A DNA stretch of 64,000 bases. Source: Betaproteobacteria bacterium (GTDB taxonomy: Bacteria > Pseudomonadota > Gammaproteobacteria > Burkholderiales > SG8-41). The number at the start of each line of letters is the position of its first letter. The stretch's first letter is position 1. The stretch covers positions 24,850 through 88,849 of the forward strand of contig VGID01000010.1 in assembly GCA_016868035.1 (NCBI GenBank). The letters are read 5' to 3'. Positions 39,369 through 49,608 of the stretch are shown here, piece after piece. The position numbers and the translations under genes are program-made. The notes below the pieces were generated by a model. The model made no database searches, was not told the origin of the DNA, and saw only the letters and a program-made list of their open reading frames with translations.

Positions 39369-40311
39369 CATTGCGGCCCGCGCGGCCCCGCAGGCGCTGG
39401 TAGCGCGAGCGCGGTGTGTTCTGCGCGAGGTAGCTCGGCGCGACCGCCTCCAGCGCCACGGGCGCGATGCCGAACGGAAACGCGCAATCGCACACGCTGT
39501 CGGCTTTCATCGAATGGTAATTGTCGCGCGTAAGGAGCTTCACCGGAAGCAACTCCATCGCGAACGCCTGCCAGTAGGACAGGGTATCGTTGAGGCCGAT
39601 GACCGGCCGCCGCCTGCCGGTCGCCACACCCACGAATTCGACGAGCTCGCGCAGCGTGTAGACCCCGGGGCCGCACAGATCGTAGCTCCTGCCGATGCTC
39701 GCGGGGTCCGTGAGGCTGCGCACGAACGCAGCCGCCACGTCCTCGACGTACACCGGCTGAAAGCGCGCCCCCGGGCACGCGAGCACGACGAACGGCGAGA
39801 ACCGGAGCAGCTGGGCGAACAGGTTGAGAAAGGTGTCCTCGCGGCCGAACACCACCGAAGGCCGGAACAGCGTCGCCTCCAGCCCGGATGAGCGGACGAT
39901 GTTCTCGGCCTCGCCCTTGCTGCGCAGATACCTGCTCGGGCCATCGGGCGCGGCGTTGAGAGCGCTCATGTGAAGCAGCCGCCGCACGCCGCGCTCGCGG
40001 CACGCCGCCACGACCTTGCGTGCGAGTTCGACGTGCGCCGCCTGGAAGCTCCCGGTGCCGCGACCGTCGTGGAGCACGCCGACCACATTGATGACCGCCT
40101 CCGACCCGCGCACGAACTCGCGCAGAGCCTGCGGGTCGTGCACGTCCAGCTCGATCACGTCCACGGTCGGCAGCAGGATCAGCTGCTCCTTGGCGCGCTC
40201 GCGGTCGCGCGTGGCCACCCGCGCCCGGTAGCCTTCGGCCGCCAGCAGCTGGCAGATGTTGCGGCCGATGAACCCGGACCCGCCGAGGATAGCAACGGTA
40301 TTGATTTCCAT
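39346..40311 (-). CDS. Complex I NDUFA9 subunit family protein (extended SDR)
   Basis: VAILGGSGFIGRNICQLLAAEGYRARVATRDRERAKEQL. Confidence 0.88.
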   Translation of the reverse strand: MEINTVAILGGSGFIGRNICQLLAAEGYRARVATRDRERAKEQLILLPTVDVIELDVHDPQALREFVRGSEAVINVVGVLHDGRGTGSFQAAHVELARKVVAACRERGVRRLLHMSALNAAPDGPSRYLRSKGEAENIVRSSGLEATLFRPSVVFGREDTFLNLFAQLLRFSPFVVLACPGARFQPVYVEDVAAAFVRSLTDPASIGRSYDLCGPGVYTLRELVEFVGVATGRRRPVIGLNDTLSYWQAFAMELLPVKLLTRDNYHSMKADSVCDCAFPFGIAPVALEAVAPSYLAQNTPRSRYQRLRGRAGRNDSVNRES

Positions 40312-40327
40312 GCCCGATTATTATGCC

Positions 40328-40355
40328 GTGAGTCGCGAATTGTGAATCGTGAATC
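40328..40355. repeat. Heptamer array GTGAGTC GCGAATT GTGAATC GTGAATC
   Basis: Four units upstream of the NDUFA9-like gene; no clear opposite arm. Confidence 0.75.
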
Positions 40356-40410
40356 GAAGGCCCGCCCATCGGCGGCCATCCTGCTCATCGCATACGGTTC
40401 GTGGTGGGGC

Positions 40411-42333
40411 TCAGGGCGTGTCGTTCAGCGACGATTCGCGGTCGCGCCGGCGCGGGCTGACGATCCCAATGCGCTGCCGGAGCGATTGCATCGTATCGCC
40501 GAAGCTGTGCGCGTAGAACGTCGCGTTCGACATCACTTTTTTCACGTAGTCGCGCGTTTCGTTGAACGGGATCGTTTCGGCGTAGATCGCGCCCTCGACC
40601 GCAGTGTCGGGACGCCAGGCCCGGGCGCGGCCCGGCCCCGCGTTATAGGCTGCCGAGGCCAGCACCGGATGGCCGTCGAGCGCATCCAGGACATGCCTCA
40701 GATAGTAGGTCCCGAGCCTCACATTGACGTCGATCTCGTTGACCTGCGACCAGCGCCAGTCCTTGAACCCCAGCTGCTTGGCCACCCAGCGCGCCGTGGC
40801 CGGCATCAGCTGCATCAGCCCGCTCGCTCCCGCATGCGACCTGGCGTCCGCGATGAACCGGCTCTCCTGCCGGATCAGCCCGTAGACCCACGCCTCGTCG
40901 AGCGCGAAGCGTGCGGCGTGCGTCTTGAGCACGTCACGGTAAGGAGCAAGGTAGCGCAGCCCGAAGTCGTGCACCTCGACCGTGCGCTCGGCAGTGCCGA
41001 TCGCGCGATCATAGACATCGTAGCGACGCGCGAGCTCGGCCGCGGCGAGCAACTGCTGGTCGTCAAAGCCGCGGATCGTCCACAGCCATTCGCGGTTGGC
41101 CTCGGGGCGGAGATTGAGCCGATAAAACTCGAGCGCCCGACTGAACCCCGGGAGCTGATTCATCGCCCGCACGTCCTCGGCGCTCGGCTTGAAGGGTGCG
41201 GACGGCACCGCGATTCTCGCGCCGAGTTCCTCCTGCGCGAGCAACCCGTAGAAGTTGAACTCGGCCGCAAGCGGCCTGAATAGCGCCTCGGATTCCTCGG
41301 CGCGTCCAAGCTCTCTCAGCGCGCGCGCCTTCCAGTAACGCCAGGCGGGATCATTTGCTTCGGTCCCGATCATGGCGTCAACCGCCTCAAGCACGTCCGG
41401 CCAGCTCTGGGCGCGCAGGGCGGCGCGCGCTTTCCACGCGAGCTGCACGTCGGAGAGGTCGCCCGCGCGCTGGAACCAAGCAAGCGCATCCGGTTGGTGG
41501 CGCATGGCCCCCAGATGCCCGAGCATGCCCCATACGTAGCCGCGCTCCTCCGCGGAGAAACGCTCTTCGAGCTTCGCCCAGTGGCGCGCCGCCGGCTGGG
41601 GCGCGGTGCGCGCGAGCCGGTGCACCGCGAACATCGCGGCCTCGCGTCCGGCGCGGGTTCTGAGGTTCAAGCCCCGGCGCTCAAGATATCCGTTCGGATC
41701 GGACGCGATCGCTTCGAGCACGCGCGCCTCGGGCGCCTGCCCCGCGGGCAACAGCTCCGCGAAGCGGCGCGCCGCCGTGACGCGTCCCGCTTCGAGCGCA
41801 ACGCGGATGCGCATCCACACGTCCTCGGTGGACAGCAGCTGTGCCCCGGCCAGCGCGCTGACCAACGGCATGCAACTGTCGGGCAGCGCGCGGGGGATGA
41901 ACCACACCGCGCGCGCCTCGCGCAATGCCTCGGCCCCGTCGTGCTCCAGGCGCGATTGCAGGGCATAACACGTGATCTCGAGATCGTCGCCCACGAGCAG
42001 GGGCAACTCCTGCCGGAAGAGCTCCCACTGCCGCGTCTTGCCAAGCTGCTTGAGCCAATCGTTGCGCATCCGCTCGGCAAGCGGGCCATCGCGGTTCGCG
42101 GCCAGGAACGCGCGTATTTCCTCGGGCGCGGTGTCAGCAAGCCTGAGGCTCAACCTCCAATAGGTGACGTAGGGCTCGAGAATGTGGCCTTTCAGGCGCT
42201 TCGCATGGGCCTCGAGGCGCGCGCCATGGCCGGCTCGGAAGGCTTCCCGTGCCGCGAGAAACTCGTCATCGAGCTTGCTGCCATGGGCCAGACCGGCAGC
42301 CAGCGCCATCAGCAATGCCAGAATTCTATTCAT
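40411..42333 (-). CDS. slt: Soluble lytic murein transglycosylase
   Basis: VYGLIRQESRFIADARSHAGASGLMQLMPATARWVAKQLG; ASAAYNAGPGRA. Confidence 0.93.
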   Translation of the reverse strand: MNRILALLMALAAGLAHGSKLDDEFLAAREAFRAGHGARLEAHAKRLKGHILEPYVTYWRLSLRLADTAPEEIRAFLAANRDGPLAERMRNDWLKQLGKTRQWELFRQELPLLVGDDLEITCYALQSRLEHDGAEALREARAVWFIPRALPDSCMPLVSALAGAQLLSTEDVWMRIRVALEAGRVTAARRFAELLPAGQAPEARVLEAIASDPNGYLERRGLNLRTRAGREAAMFAVHRLARTAPQPAARHWAKLEERFSAEERGYVWGMLGHLGAMRHQPDALAWFQRAGDLSDVQLAWKARAALRAQSWPDVLEAVDAMIGTEANDPAWRYWKARALRELGRAEESEALFRPLAAEFNFYGLLAQEELGARIAVPSAPFKPSAEDVRAMNQLPGFSRALEFYRLNLRPEANREWLWTIRGFDDQQLLAAAELARRYDVYDRAIGTAERTVEVHDFGLRYLAPYRDVLKTHAARFALDEAWVYGLIRQESRFIADARSHAGASGLMQLMPATARWVAKQLGFKDWRWSQVNEIDVNVRLGTYYLRHVLDALDGHPVLASAAYNAGPGRARAWRPDTAVEGAIYAETIPFNETRDYVKKVMSNATFYAHSFGDTMQSLRQRIGIVSPRRRDRESSLNDTP

Positions 42334-42458
42334 ATCAAACGCGAACTCCCCTGCTTACCCCGTTCATTCTAGCCGGAATTCCCGTCAGAACGCAGGGCAA
42401 ATAACGCGCGATAGCGGGCGGGTGTTGACCGCCTCACGGCAAGACCGACCGGGCGCGG

Positions 42459-43976
42459 CTAGCTCAGGAACAGCCGGTAGGCGGGATTGCGGGTCTCGTC
42501 CCAGTACGGGTAGCCGATCCTGGCGAGGAAGGACCGGAACTTTCGCTTGTCCCGGCGTGGCACCTGCATGCCAACCAGCACCCGCCCGTAATTGGCGCCG
42601 TGATTGCGGTAATGAAACAGGCTGATGTTCCACCCCCTGCTCATTGCCGTGAGGAACTTCATCAGCGCGCCCGGGCGCTCCGGGAACTCGAAGCGATAAA
42701 GGATCTCGTTGTCCAGCCGCGGAGCGTGCCCGCCCACGGTGTGGCGGATGTGCAGCTTTGCGAGCTCGTTGTGGCTGAAGTCGAGAGTCTTCAACCCCTT
42801 GCGGCGCAGCTTGCGGATCAGCTTCTCGGTCTCCGCACGGTCGTGCACCTGGATGCCCACGAAAACATGCGCCTGCGCGGGGTCCGCGTAGCGATAGTTG
42901 AACTCGGTGATGTTGCGCGCGCCCACCAGGGAGCAGAACTCGCGGAAGCTGCCGGGACGCTCGGGAATGGTGACCGCGAGGATGGCCTCGCGCTCCTCGC
43001 CAAGCTCGGCCTCTTCCGCCACGAAACGCAGGCGGTCGAAATTCATGTTGGCCCCGCACGCGAGCGCCACCAGCGTCTTGCCGCGCACGCGGGTGCGTTC
43101 GACGTAGGCCTTGGCCCCGGCGATCGCGAGCGCGCCAGCCGGCTCGAGCACCGCGCGCGTGTCCTCGAACACATCCTTGATCGCGGCGCAGATGGCGTCC
43201 GTGTTCACCAGGATGACGTCATCCACCAGCTCGCGGCAGAGGCGGAAGGTCTCGGCGCCCACCTGCTTCACCGCGACGCCGTCGGCGAACAGCCCTACCT
43301 GCGGGAGCGTGACGCGGCGGCCGGCCTTGAGCGAGCGGTACATGGCGTCAGCGTCCTCGGGTTCGACCCCGATCACCTTGATTTCCGGGCGCAGGCTCTT
43401 CACGTACGCGGCGATCCCGGCGATCAACCCGCCGCCGCCGACGGCGACGAAGATCGCGTGGATCGGTTTCGCGTGCTGGCGCAGGATCTCCATCCCGATC
43501 GTGCCCTGTCCCGCGATCACTTCCGGATCGTCGTAGGGATGAACGAAAGTGAGCCGGCGACGGCGCTCGAGCTCGCGCGCGTGCGCGTGCGCTTCGTCGT
43601 AGGAATCGCCGCGGAGCACGACCTGCGCGCCGCGCGCCTTGACCGCAGACACCTTTATCTGCGGGGTCGTGACCGGCATCACGATCGTCGCGCTGCAGCC
43701 GAGCTTTTGCGCCGCGAGCGCCACGCCCTGGGCATGATTGCCGGCGGAAGCAGCAATCACGCCGCGCTTGAGGGCGGCAGGCGGCAGATGCACCATCTTG
43801 TTGTAGGCGCCGCGCAGCTTGAACGAGAACACCGGCTGCATGTCCTCGCGCTTGAGAAGCAGCCGGTTCCCGATGCGCGCCGACAGGGCCGGCGCAAGCT
43901 CGAGCGGCGTCTCCATCGCCACGTCGTAGACCCGGGCGTTCAGTATGCGTTCGAGGTAGTCGCGTTTTTTCCTCAT
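42459..43976 (-). CDS. ilvA: Threonine ammonia-lyase, biosynthetic
   Basis: [37 protein letters not shown]; two C-terminal ACT-like domains. Confidence 0.95.
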   Translation of the reverse strand: MRKKRDYLERILNARVYDVAMETPLELAPALSARIGNRLLLKREDMQPVFSFKLRGAYNKMVHLPPAALKRGVIAASAGNHAQGVALAAQKLGCSATIVMPVTTPQIKVSAVKARGAQVVLRGDSYDEAHAHARELERRRRLTFVHPYDDPEVIAGQGTIGMEILRQHAKPIHAIFVAVGGGGLIAGIAAYVKSLRPEIKVIGVEPEDADAMYRSLKAGRRVTLPQVGLFADGVAVKQVGAETFRLCRELVDDVILVNTDAICAAIKDVFEDTRAVLEPAGALAIAGAKAYVERTRVRGKTLVALACGANMNFDRLRFVAEEAELGEEREAILAVTIPERPGSFREFCSLVGARNITEFNYRYADPAQAHVFVGIQVHDRAETEKLIRKLRRKGLKTLDFSHNELAKLHIRHTVGGHAPRLDNEILYRFEFPERPGALMKFLTAMSRGWNISLFHYRNHGANYGRVLVGMQVPRRDKRKFRSFLARIGYPYWDETRNPAYRLFLS

Positions 43977-44037
43977 GGCTGCCGCCGCACCCTGGCCGTT
44001 TCGTAAGAGTAGAAGGTTATCAGCCCTTTGCACCCCG

Positions 44038-44148
44038 GGGAAATGGGGAATGGGAAATGGGAAATGGTATAGTCGGCAAGCCGGACACGGTTCACGGAAA
44101 GCAGATCATGATTTTCCCATTCACTATTCCCGATTCACCACTCACCGC
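44038..44148. repeat. Heptamer inverted repeat locus: GGGAAAT x4 ... TTCCCAT/TCACCAC units
   Basis: 44038-44072 and 44114-44148, between ilvA and rpiA. Confidence 0.88.
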
Positions 44149-44154
44149 CGTTCG

Positions 44155-44814
44155 ATGACCCAGGACGAAATGAAAAAGGCGGCTGCCGCGGCCGCGATCC
44201 GCCACGTTCCGGACGGCTGCGTGGTGGGCGTAGGCAGCGGCTCGACCTCCAATTTTTTCATCGCGGAGCTCGGCGCAATCCAGCACCGCATCCGGGGCGC
44301 GGTCGCGAGCTCGGAGGCCACTGCCCGGCGGCTGAAGAACCTCGGCATCGCAGTGCTCGATCTCAACAGCGTGGAGGAGCTGCCCGTGTACGTGGACGGA
44401 GCCGACGAAGTAACGCGCCAGCTCGCCATGATCAAGGGCGGTGGCGGCGCATTGACGCGCGAGAAGATCGTCGCGGCCGTGGCGCGCCGCTTCGTGTGCA
44501 TCGCCGACCAGTTCAAGCTCGTGGACGTGCTCGGGAAATTTCCGCTGCCGGTGGAGGTCGTCCCGATGGCCCGCGCCTACGTCTCGCGCGAGCTCGTCCG
44601 GCTGGGCGGCAGCCCGGAGATGCGGAAGGATTTCACGACGGACAACGGCAACGTCATCCTCGACGTGCACAAACTCTCCATCCGTGCCCCGGCGGAGCTG
44701 GAGGGCGCATTGAACCAGATTGTGGGGGTGGTGACGAACGGGTTGTTCGCGCGGCGCGCCGCGGACGTACTGCTCCTCGGCACCGAGCGCGGCGTGCAGA
44801 CGTTCGAGCGCTGA
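44155..44814 (+). CDS. rpiA: Ribose-5-phosphate isomerase A
   Basis: [36 protein letters not shown]. Confidence 0.96.
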   Translation: MTQDEMKKAAAAAAIRHVPDGCVVGVGSGSTSNFFIAELGAIQHRIRGAVASSEATARRLKNLGIAVLDLNSVEELPVYVDGADEVTRQLAMIKGGGGALTREKIVAAVARRFVCIADQFKLVDVLGKFPLPVEVVPMARAYVSRELVRLGGSPEMRKDFTTDNGNVILDVHKLSIRAPAELEGALNQIVGVVTNGLFARRAADVLLLGTERGVQTFER

Positions 44815-44895
44815 GACCGGGCGCCCCGCCCGGACACAAAGCTGTCATAATTCCCCGATATCGTTGCCTGTTCCTGGACAGACGGAGGCGCGGCG

Positions 44896-45609
44896 ATGCC
44901 CAACACCAACCACACGCTGAAAAAGTTCGACGCCGAGCTCGAAGCGGTGCGCGCGCGCGTGCTGCAGATGGGCGGCCTGGTCGAGGAGCAGATCGCGCGC
45001 GCCATGGATGCGCTGGCGAGCGGCGATCTCCAGGTCGCGGCTCGCGTCGTGGAGGACGATCACCGGGTCAATGCCCTGGAAGTCGGGATCGACGAGGAGT
45101 GCAGCACGATCATCGCGCGGCGCCAGCCGGCCGCCGTGGACCTGCGCATGCTGCTGATGGTGGTGAAGACCATCACGGATCTCGAGCGCATCGGGGACGA
45201 GGCGGCGAAGATCGCGCGCATGACCAAGCTCATCTACGAGTCCGACCGCCCGTACGGGCTGCGCCCCCCCGAGCTCCGGCACGTCGCGGACCTCGCGCTC
45301 GGAATGCTGCGCAACGCGCTCGATGCTTTCGCCAGGCTCGATCTCGCGGTCGCGGCCAAGGTCGTGCGCCAGGACCAGCAGGTGGACGATACGTTCCGCG
45401 GGATTTTGCGCCAGCTCATCACGTTCATGATGGAGGATCCGCGCACCATCTCCCACGGACTCGAGATCCTGTTCATCGCCAAGGCGATCGAGCGCATTGG
45501 CGACCACGCGAAGAACATGTCCGAATACGTCGTCTATATGGTGAAGGGCAAGGACGTGCGGCACATCGGCCTGGAAAGCTTCGAGCGCGAGGTGCTCGCG
45601 CCGCACTGA
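44896..45609 (+). CDS. phoU: Phosphate signaling complex protein PhoU
   Basis: RRQPAAVDLRMLLMVVKTITDLERIGDEAAKIA. Confidence 0.95.
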   Translation: MPNTNHTLKKFDAELEAVRARVLQMGGLVEEQIARAMDALASGDLQVAARVVEDDHRVNALEVGIDEECSTIIARRQPAAVDLRMLLMVVKTITDLERIGDEAAKIARMTKLIYESDRPYGLRPPELRHVADLALGMLRNALDAFARLDLAVAAKVVRQDQQVDDTFRGILRQLITFMMEDPRTISHGLEILFIAKAIERIGDHAKNMSEYVVYMVKGKDVRHIGLESFEREVLAPH

Positions 45610-45622
45610 GAAGGTTGAAGCC

Positions 45623-45782
45623 GCCGATGAACGCGGACGGATGCCGATAGCACCCGGTAAGCAGTAAGCAGTAAGCAGTAAGCAGTAAGCGGTGAGTAAG
45701 ACGCGATTTCCAGGTTCGTGCCGCTCACTGCTTACCGCTCACGGCTCTCCATATCTCGATCGGTGTTTATCTGCGGTTGATA
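45623..45782. repeat. Nested repeat locus: outer 10-mer arms (GCCGATGAAC) enclosing inner heptamer arms (GTAAGCA)x4-6 / CCGCTCA units
   Basis: 10-mers 45623-45652 and about 45760-45782; heptamers 45657-45698 and 45721-45748. Confidence 0.9.
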
Positions 45783-45817
45783 ATTGCTGATCCGGCTCTT
45801 GGTCCCAGACCGGGCCA

Positions 45818-46270
45818 TCACGCCAGGTCGGGCGCGACGACTGCGCGGACGACCACCTCGCCCTCGCCGCGGCTGGCAAGCCACCAGACCGCGCCCTTCC
45901 TCAAGCTCCACTCGGCGGGCCTGCCGGTGAGGACAAGCGCCGCTGCCTGCCCGAGCGTGGGCTGGTGCCCCACCACCAGAACAGCGCCCTTGCCGTGCGG
46001 CCACTTCGCGGCCGCGAGGATCGATTGCGGGGTCACCCCGGTTCCGACCTCGGGGCTCGCATTGAATTCGCCGGAGAATGCCTGCGCGGTTTCGCGCGCA
46101 CGCCGCGCCGGGCTTACGAGGATCACGACGTCTCCCGGCAGCCGCTGCTTGAGCCACGCCGCCATGCGCTGCGCCTGCTGAAGGCCCGCGCCGGTCAGCC
46201 TGCGCTCTTCGTCGGGTATCCCGTCCTCGGCGTCAGCGTGACGCCACAAGATCAGGTCCATGTTCGGCAT
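45818..46270 (-). CDS. SixA-like histidine phosphatase
   Basis: MDLILWRHADAEDGIPDEERRLTGAGLQQA; VGHQPTLGQAAA. Confidence 0.9.
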   Translation of the reverse strand: MPNMDLILWRHADAEDGIPDEERRLTGAGLQQAQRMAAWLKQRLPGDVVILVSPARRARETAQAFSGEFNASPEVGTGVTPQSILAAAKWPHGKGAVLVVGHQPTLGQAAALVLTGRPAEWSLRKGAVWWLASRGEGEVVVRAVVAPDLA

Positions 46271-46275
46271 TCGCC

Positions 46276-46348
46276 GTTCAAAGTTCCGGGTTCCACGTTA
46301 CGGGTTCCGGGTTTACAGACCTTGAACGTTGAACTTTGAACCCGGGAC
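46276..46348. repeat. Heptamer inverted repeat locus: GTTCCGG units ... TTGAACN units
   Basis: 46276-46317 and 46321-46341. Confidence 0.9.
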
Positions 46349-46400
46349 TGCCCGCGCGGCGCACAATCCGCGCCGGGGCAAAAATAGCCGCGTCCGGGGA

Positions 46401-46676
46401 TTATTTGCTGGAGGGAGGAACGTAACCGGACGCGACGTCGGCGCCCGCGCCGAAAAAGTGCTTTTCCATCTGCTGCGCGAGATAGTCGCGCGCCTTCTTG
46501 TCCGCCAGGTTCAGCCGGTTCTCGTTGACCAGCATCTTCTGGTGCTCGAGCCACTGCTTCCAGGCCTCCTTCGACACCTGCTCGTAGATGCGCTTTCCGA
46601 GCTCGCCCGGGTACGGCGGAAAGTCGAGGCCCTCGGCCTCGCGCCCGAGCTTCACGCACTCGACCATCCGGGACAT
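46401..46676 (-). CDS. yggX: Oxidative damage protection protein YggX
   Basis: [52 protein letters not shown]. Confidence 0.96.
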   Translation of the reverse strand: MSRMVECVKLGREAEGLDFPPYPGELGKRIYEQVSKEAWKQWLEHQKMLVNENRLNLADKKARDYLAQQMEKHFFGAGADVASGYVPPSSK

Positions 46677-46733
46677 GATGCAATCTCCAGAGCGGAACAC
46701 CGATGATGCCCGAATGTTACGGCGCTCCGGCGC

Positions 46734-49598
46734 TCAAGTAAATCGCAATTCCAGATTGCCGGCCTGCAGGCGCGTCGCGGTGATCAGCATCGGGTGGTCC
46801 ACGCGCGGCTTCTCCAGGTAATAGCCCTGCACGCAATCCACGTCGAATTTCTTGAGCATCGCCATCGTCTCCTCGTCCTCCACGCATTCGGCGATCGTGG
46901 TCTTGTGCAGGCCGCGCGCGACCGACACGATCGCCTTCACGAACAGCTGGTTGTCGTGGTCGTTCGGAAGGTTGCGGATGAACAGCCCGTCGATCTTCAC
47001 CGAGTCCGCCTGCAGGTGCTTGAGGTAGGCGAACGAGGAAAATCCGGTGCCGAAGTCGTCGAGGCACACGCCGCACCCGGTCTGGCGCAGCGCCTCGATG
47101 AAGCGCTGCGCGTCGTGCAGGTCGGAAACCGCCGAGGTCTCGGTCAACTCCACCATCAGCCGCCGCGGCGCCACCCCGTAACGCTTCAACTGCTCGGCGA
47201 TGTATTGGGGCAGCATCGGCTCGTCGAAGGAGCGCCCGGAGATGTTCACCGCCAGCGCGGGGATCGATTTCACCTCGGCGAGCATCTGGATCGCCTCGCG
47301 CAGCACCCACCGGTCGATTTCGAGGATCTTGCCGGACTTTTCCGCCACCGGGACGAACTGCCCGGGCATGAGCAGCGCCGTTGGGTCGTCCTGGTCGCGC
47401 ATGCGCACCAGCACCTCGAAGTGCGACAGGGACCGGTCCGCCGTGAAGTACACGCCCTGGAATTGCAGATCCATGAGGTTGTGCTCCAGCGCGTGCAGGA
47501 TGCGGTCGTTCCACGAGAGCCTCGAGACCATGCGCTGGGAAGCATCGAGATCGCTGCGATAGATGCGCCAGGCGTTTTTGCCGGCCTCCTTCGCCTGGTA
47601 CATGGCGGTGTCCGCCCGCGAAATGAGGTCCTCGGCGCCCTCGGCATGGTCCGGGAACACCGCAACGCCAAGCGAGCTCGTGAGCCGCAGGCTCTGGCCC
47701 TCGAACTGGAAGCGGACCTGCGCAATGGAGTGGGTAATGCGCTCGGAGAGCACGCGCAGCATGTCGTCCGAGATGTCCGGCACCAGGATCGCGAACTCAT
47801 CGCCGCCGAGCCGGGAGAAGATTTCGTTGCGGCGCACCTGTCCCGCCATCTCCCCGGCGATGCGGATCAGCATCGCGTCGCCCGCGCGATGGCCGAAAGT
47901 GTCGTTGATGTACTTGAAGTCGTCGAGATCGAAGAAAAGCAGCGCCACGCGCGAGCTGTTGCGCTGCGCGTCCGCGATCATGCGCGCGAGCTCCTCGTTG
48001 AAGCGGTGGCGGTTGTAGAGCCCGGTCAAGGCGTCGCGCTCGGCGAGATAGACGAGCTGGTCCGCGGTCTGCCGCGCGCGCGTGATGTCCTCGAACAGCC
48101 ACAGGTGGCCGACCGGCCGGCCGTAGACGTCCTCCACCGAGTACACCTGCTGCGTGATGACGCGGCCGTCGGCGAGCTGTATCTCGAGGGTGCCGAAGAT
48201 GTCGCCCGGCCGCGGCGCATGCAAGATGTGGCGCGCCTGCTCGTCCGGCCGCGCCAGCACGGACGCCGAGGTGGCCAGCACTTCCTGCACGTTGCGGCCC
48301 ATCAGCCGCACGCCCGGGGCGATCGTCCAGATCTTGGCGAAGGCCGGGTTGCTGTACACCACCTTCTCGTCGTGCGACACGAAGAGTATCCCGATGTCCA
48401 TCGCCGCGAGCAGCGCCGAAAGGCGGGCATGCTCGTCCTGGGCGCGGGTCAGGTATTCCTGCTGCACCGCCTGCGCCTCGCGCAGCTCCGCGACCGTGGT
48501 TTCCAGCCGCTGCTCGGCCTCCTTGCGCTGCGTGATGTCGCGAATACTGATGCGGATGCCGAGGTAGCCGCCGTGCGTATCGTAGATGGGCCGCCAGTCG
48601 GCCGCGGCCCAGAACTCGCTACCGTCCTTGCGGCGGGCGCGAAACTCGTAATCCGCCCCGCTGTTGCCGCGCAGCGCACGGCGGATCTGGCGCACCGTGC
48701 GCGCGACGTCGTCGCCGGCAATGAACGGTGCCGGGAAGTTCTCGATGGCGAGGCACTCTTCCGGGGTGTAGCCGAACATGTCGAGCACCCGCGGATTGAT
48801 CCAGATGAGCTTCGTCTCGGGGCTGATCCACAGCTCGCAGTCGTAGCTGTAGTCGGCGATCGCGGTGAACTTCGCCTCGCTGTTGGCGAGCGCCTTGATC
48901 CGCCCCTGCAGCGCCGCGGCCATCGTGTTGAATGCGTGGGTGAGCTTGCCGACCTCGTCGCCCCCGCCCACCGGCAACCGCACGTGGAGATCGCCCCCGG
49001 CGAGGCTCTCGCTCGCCTTCGTCAGTCTGGTGAGACTGCGCGTGAGCCAGTAAGCGAGCGCCGTCATCGACACGATCGACAGCAGCAACGCGAGACCGCC
49101 GATCGCGAGGTGCTCGCGGACGAGCTTCGTCCGGGCGACGGCCAGAAACCCGGTCGCGACCCCGAAGCGCAGCTTGCCGAGTGCCTGTCCCGCCGACTCG
49201 ATTTCGAGCTCGGTGTGGAACAGCCCCTCCTGTTTCGCTGCCGGAGCGCGCAGCGCGGCGTCAATCGGCGGCAGCGTCGCGTCTCCGCCCCAGCCCGAAC
49301 CGGCAACGACCCTGCCCTCGTGATCGAACAGCACCAGGTAGGCAATGCCGTCGTCGCGGCGCATGCGCTCGAGCAGCTCGCCCGCCGCGCGGTACTCGCG
49401 CGCCGCGAGCGGCGGAGCGAGCGCGGCGTTGAGCAGCCGCTTCTGGTCGGCAAGGTGGATCTGCGTGCGCTCGTCGAGCTTGTCCTCGATCACCCGCACG
49501 CTGTCGCCGATGAGCAGCGCGAGCATCAGCGCCTGGACCAGCGCGCTCGCCATCAGCAGGCGCGTGCGCAATGAGAGCGAGGCGGGAAGGAATCTCAC
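46734..49598 (-). CDS. Membrane HAMP-PAS-GGDEF-EAL signalling protein
   Basis: GTG start; two TM segments, HAMP, PAS x2, LGGDEFAIL, EVLVRM, DDFGTGFSS. Confidence 0.93.
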   Translation of the reverse strand: MRFLPASLSLRTRLLMASALVQALMLALLIGDSVRVIEDKLDERTQIHLADQKRLLNAALAPPLAAREYRAAGELLERMRRDDGIAYLVLFDHEGRVVAGSGWGGDATLPPIDAALRAPAAKQEGLFHTELEIESAGQALGKLRFGVATGFLAVARTKLVREHLAIGGLALLLSIVSMTALAYWLTRSLTRLTKASESLAGGDLHVRLPVGGGDEVGKLTHAFNTMAAALQGRIKALANSEAKFTAIADYSYDCELWISPETKLIWINPRVLDMFGYTPEECLAIENFPAPFIAGDDVARTVRQIRRALRGNSGADYEFRARRKDGSEFWAAADWRPIYDTHGGYLGIRISIRDITQRKEAEQRLETTVAELREAQAVQQEYLTRAQDEHARLSALLAAMDIGILFVSHDEKVVYSNPAFAKIWTIAPGVRLMGRNVQEVLATSASVLARPDEQARHILHAPRPGDIFGTLEIQLADGRVITQQVYSVEDVYGRPVGHLWLFEDITRARQTADQLVYLAERDALTGLYNRHRFNEELARMIADAQRNSSRVALLFFDLDDFKYINDTFGHRAGDAMLIRIAGEMAGQVRRNEIFSRLGGDEFAILVPDISDDMLRVLSERITHSIAQVRFQFEGQSLRLTSSLGVAVFPDHAEGAEDLISRADTAMYQAKEAGKNAWRIYRSDLDASQRMVSRLSWNDRILHALEHNLMDLQFQGVYFTADRSLSHFEVLVRMRDQDDPTALLMPGQFVPVAEKSGKILEIDRWVLREAIQMLAEVKSIPALAVNISGRSFDEPMLPQYIAEQLKRYGVAPRRLMVELTETSAVSDLHDAQRFIEALRQTGCGVCLDDFGTGFSSFAYLKHLQADSVKIDGLFIRNLPNDHDNQLFVKAIVSVARGLHKTTIAECVEDEETMAMLKKFDVDCVQGYYLEKPRVDHPMLITATRLQAGNLELRFT

Positions 49599-49608
49599 GT
49601 GCCGGGCC

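Noticed and set aside
46794-49574. 926-aa plus-strand ORF
   Set aside because: Antisense to the GGDEF/EAL gene; His/Arg/Leu-rich composition typical of high-GC shadow ORFs and no domain motif.
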